Part shown: piece by piece, positions 62,041 to 64,000 of the stretch
How the letters are laid out: the number at the start of each line of letters is the position of its first letter
Position numbering within the stretch: position 1 is the stretch's first letter
Assembly: GCF_963666145.1 (NCBI RefSeq)
Contig: NZ_OY762614.1
Location: 5,942,501 to 6,006,500 of the forward strand
DNA length: 64,000 nt
From: an uncultured Desulfobacter sp.
GTDB lineage: Bacteria > Desulfobacterota > Desulfobacteria > Desulfobacterales > Desulfobacteraceae
Reading direction: 5' to 3'
Translations under genes and position numbers: made by a program
Notes under the pieces: generated by a model
Databases searched by the model: none
Told to the model about the DNA's origin: nothing
The model's input: only the letters and a program-made list of their open reading frames with translations

Positions 62041-62516
62041 AACAATGCTCCAACTGTAAAGCCGATTATCATCGCACCCAAAAAACTGAGAATGTTTCTG
62101 AGAATTGCTATTTGAAAACCAAGATACTCTTTTTCTATAGGGAATGTGAAAATGCCTACCATCGTCAATGTCGTTATAAATACAGCAATAATGGTGACTG
62201 GGACCCCTTTTTGATAAAGCATTCCCACCAAAGGATAAGCGATAGGACCTGGGATTAGAGCGACGGAACCGATAAAGGCTGCAGAAATGGCGCTAACACC
62301 AGTTGACGACTGACTGAGAAGCGTTGCCAAGTCATCTGAAGGCACCACAGTTAAGAAGACACTGACAAAAATTATCAGCAACAAAAATTGTGGTAAAAGC
62401 TTAAATAACATTTGCAGGCCGTTCACAATTCCCTTTGCTGTTCGTTTTCTGTCAACAACGACAGATAATGCAACAGCTGCAAGTGTTATAATTACAAGTA
62501 TCAAATCTTTTTGCAT
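62037..62516 (-). CDS. ArsP/UPF0718-type permease, first half
   Basis: This protein of 159 residues has about four membrane helices and the matching repeat LIPGPIAYPLVGMLYQKGVP. It is followed by the second half with a 4-base overlap (ATGA), so the two chains are coupled and should assemble as a heterodimer. Small two-chain permeases of this type occur in some anaerobes. Confidence 0.75.
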   Translation of the reverse strand: MQKDLILVIITLAAVALSVVVDRKRTAKGIVNGLQMLFKLLPQFLLLIIFVSVFLTVVPSDDLATLLSQSSTGVSAISAAFIGSVALIPGPIAYPLVGMLYQKGVPVTIIAVFITTLTMVGIFTFPIEKEYLGFQIAILRNILSFLGAMIIGFTVGALL

Positions 62517-62538
62517 GTTACCTATTCGTTTTTATGAG

Positions 62539-62610
62539 GCCAACACCAGCATCACCGAGGCCCCCCAGAGCTTCAGCGGCGGGGAAGCTCCGGTGCGTGC
62601 ATTTGTTGGC
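62539..62610. repeat. nested stem-loop, attC-like in outline
   Basis: Three nested pairs occur: GCCAACA / TGTTGGC (62539-62545, 62604-62610), ACCG / CGGT (62554-62557, 62591-62594) and GAGCTTC / GAAGCTC (62568-62574, 62584-62590). Size and nesting recall integron attC sites, but the end does not match GTTRRRY, and no integrase is present. It may instead be a terminator or another repeat. The gap around it (62517-62718) holds only a doubtful 16-codon frame. Confidence 0.5.
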
Positions 62611-62718
62611 AATGTTTTAGAACTTTATTAATCGATCAAGCAGGACATCGATCATCACGGCGATTCTGACACGGTGCCTATAGGCACATCATTTTCTAAA
62701 GGCATCCTTTATCTCCTT

Positions 62719-62952
62719 TTAATTCTTAACCAAGCGATGAACGAGCCTACGGGCGAGTGGCGCAACCACCAAAACGACAGGAAACGCGATAATCCACGAT
62801 GGAATTCACCCCCCCATCCAAACCCCTGCAAAATTAGGCATAACCCCGACAGCACGAAAGGTGGAAATGGCTGATATAATGGAAGACATCAGCCCCGAGA
62901 GGACAAAACCAAAGGCTATTGGCTCGAAACGACGAGGTATCATATTTTTCAT
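62719..62952 (-). pseudogene. DUF2798-family protein, interrupted by in-frame TGA
   Basis: The frame reads MIPRRFEPIAFGFVLSGLMS, then FRAVGVMPNFAGVWMGG, a TGA (62808-62806), and IPSWIIAFPVVLVVAPLARR to the stop at 62719. Both halves match the small two-helix DUF2798 membrane family, and the expected residue at the stop is Trp (TGG to TGA). Full length would be 77 codons. The gene is probably inactivated by a single base change; UGA readthrough is the alternative. AAGG precedes the ATG. Confidence 0.72.
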
Positions 62953-63067
62953 CCTTATTAGAGTTGTGGGTTGGTAAACTGTTGCAAACGCTTGCCGAGT
63001 TCAAATGTTCGTAGGTCATTCTGAATAATTTTACATAGCCGTTGCCATAAAAATATCCTTGTAAAAA

Positions 63068-63154
63068 AATCAAACCAAACAGTATGATTTATTATTACAA
63101 CAATAATGAAACAGGAAGGCCTTGTCAATAAAAATCATACTAACCAGTTTGATT
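63068..63154 (-). promoter_or_regulatory. minus-strand promoter flanked by paired TetR-like operators
   Basis: TTGACA (63128-63123) is followed after 17 bases by TATTGT (63105-63100), a good sigma-70 promoter reading toward the DUF2798 pseudogene. Two 23-bp inverted arms flank it at 63068-63090 and 63132-63154; each has a CAAAC...AGTATG / CATACTAACCAGTTTG layout, like TetR-family operators. A repressor bound to both would close the promoter. A short frame opening MKIKEQVMLT at 63186 on the plus strand could be the broken start of the divergent regulator. Confidence 0.65.
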
Positions 63155-63179
63155 TTTATTGACATCAATAGGGGTAGAA

Positions 63180-63860
63180 CCATTTATGAAAATTAAAGAG
63201 CAGGTCATGCTCACGTAACCATTTAATATAGAAATGTTTCCTGGAAATATATGATTCATTTTGTTTTTAGGTTAACATTTTCAACCCCAAACTCATGGGT
63301 TTAAGAATTATACTCTGATTTCAACAACGAAAATGCACCGGATTTCACCGGTGATTTTCCAGTTAAAAATCGCAAATGAATCAAAACCTTTGAGGAATAG
63401 CAAAGCGAGCATTTTGTCTATCAATGTGATGTGTAACTCTTGGCAGTAAAGGCGTTGACTATTTTTGTTATTGAATACGGCTTTCAGATAGGCTTGAGCG
63501 TGCCTGTATACCATTATTGTGAACTTTTTAGTTTTTAAATTTTTTACTTCCTTTCATTTCTCAAAAAGATCCTGGAATTATATTAAACAACAGTAAATGT
63601 AGTTAACCGGTCAGAGTGTCAAGACGGTGGTTGGTTGGACGATCCAAACTCAATATAACAAGAGAATTACGATTTCCAAATTTTCTGACAAACATTGTTC
63701 TAATCTAACTTTAAAAAACTAATCACCCCAATTTCATATTCACTTAAAATAAATTTGATACTGAGATTCATCTAATCAATTGTGTTTATTTTAAGGTTTT
63801 GGGCAAGCCTTGATTTTAATCATGCAAAACGCCCAATAATTCTATTTTGGGAGAGTGAAT
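63180..63860. other. intergenic region, hairpin but no supported gene
   Basis: About 680 AT-rich bases separate the operator region from the YD-repeat gene. A hairpin (arms 63330-63341 and 63348-63359, core CACCGG / CCGGTG, one bulge) could end a transcript. A minus-strand frame of 68 codons at 63308-63514 has no ribosome-binding site or recognisable domain and is not accepted. Confidence 0.4.
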
Positions 63861-64000
63861 ATGTCTAAGATATTCTATGTTACCCTGATTTCATGTCTTT
63901 TATTTTCTATCTCGTCCATCGGTTGGGCAGAAACCACCCAGTTTGGTTACGATAATCTCAACCAGGTTACGTCTGTCACCTATGCAGACGGCAGTACCGT
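63861..64000 (+). CDS. secreted YD-repeat (Rhs-like) protein, N-terminal part
   Basis: The frame opens at ATG 63861 with GGGAGAG upstream. It encodes a signal peptide (MSKIFYVTLISCLLFSISSI, ending near GWA/ET) followed by FGYDNLNQVTSVTYADGSTV, a clear YD repeat of the Rhs/tRNA-nuclease-toxin type. The rest lies beyond the window. Such proteins form large beta cocoons, often with a C-terminal toxin. Whether this one carries a toxin and immunity gene cannot be seen. Confidence 0.75.
   Translation, partial: MSKIFYVTLISCLLFSISSIGWAETTQFGYDNLNQVTSVTYADGST

Noticed and set aside
62834..63073. Minus-strand frame of 79 codons near the DUF2798 gene
   Set aside because: It is a shifted frame over the DUF2798 pseudogene; the other frame matches the family on both sides of a TGA.
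58150..63480. Shared stretch GTTGACTA-TTYTGTTATTGA at about 58199 and 63451
   Set aside because: About 20 matching AT-rich bases with no wider similarity or terminal repeats; could be chance.
1..64000. CRISPR arrays, tRNA or rRNA genes
   Set aside because: No regularly spaced repeats, cloverleaf-like sequences or rRNA segments were recognised by reading; a dedicated scan was not possible.

Overview
The window looks like chromosome from an anaerobic Desulfobacterota bacterium, most likely a Desulfobacteraceae-type sulfate reducer. This is inferred from the gene styles: a split gcvPA/gcvPB glycine decarboxylase, NtrC-type regulators, UbiB beside a phasin-like protein, and many insertion sequences. 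No rRNA or tRNA gene or CRISPR array was seen.

Positions 1-26417 are ordinary chromosomal housekeeping DNA. In order they hold: a NitT/TauT-type ABC importer on the minus strand (permease cut by the left edge, two binding proteins, one ATPase); a UbiB-type kinase with a phasin-like partner; an acyl-CoA dehydrogenase; an MBL-fold hydrolase and an AmpG-like permease; a glycine cleavage operon (lrp-gcvT-gcvH-gcvPA-gcvPB) with a divergent lipoamide dehydrogenase and PatB-type lyase; a receiver and a sigma-54 activator encoded as two genes; fabH; pgi; a GlmU-like beta-helix protein with glmM; and a Bax-inhibitor-1 protein. Two copies of a large imperfect palindromic repeat lie next to gcvT/gcvH and upstream of pgi.

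Positions 26740-47516 are an integrated conjugative element or plasmid fragment of the IncP Tra/Trb (MPF-T) type. It starts with three hairpins and a replication-initiator-like protein. Two tandem TraK-like proteins, a Rha-family protein, TraL and TraM follow. Then come TrbC, a TrbD-TrbE fusion, TrbJ, TrbL, TrbF, TrbG, TrbH, TrbI, a topoisomerase III whose zinc-finger tail is cut off by one in-frame stop, an ArdC/zincin/Toprim primase, TraG, TraF, TrbB and TrbM. Together these would build the pilus, inner-membrane channel and outer-membrane core, and couple DNA to it. No relaxase, integrase or partition gene is visible, and trbM appears truncated where it meets an IS66 remnant and an IS3-family element, so the fragment is probably not autonomously mobile.

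Positions 48887-64000 form an accessory region with heavy insertion-sequence traffic. A chemoreceptor, an exported MBL-fold protein, an exported Cache-like protein and an EAL-HDOD protein form a possible sensory cluster. Then follow a 184-bp MITE-like repeat, an IS1380-type element split in frame by an ISKra4-type element, a GNAT gene interrupted near its 3' end by a complete IS66 element, a permease encoded as two half-genes, a DUF2798 pseudogene behind a promoter flanked by a pair of operator-like repeats, and the start of a secreted YD-repeat (Rhs-like) protein cut by the right edge. Three element boundaries were fixed by target duplications read in the sequence: TATA for the IS3 element, GATAGGAC for IS66, and CAGCAGACG for the ISKra4-type element.
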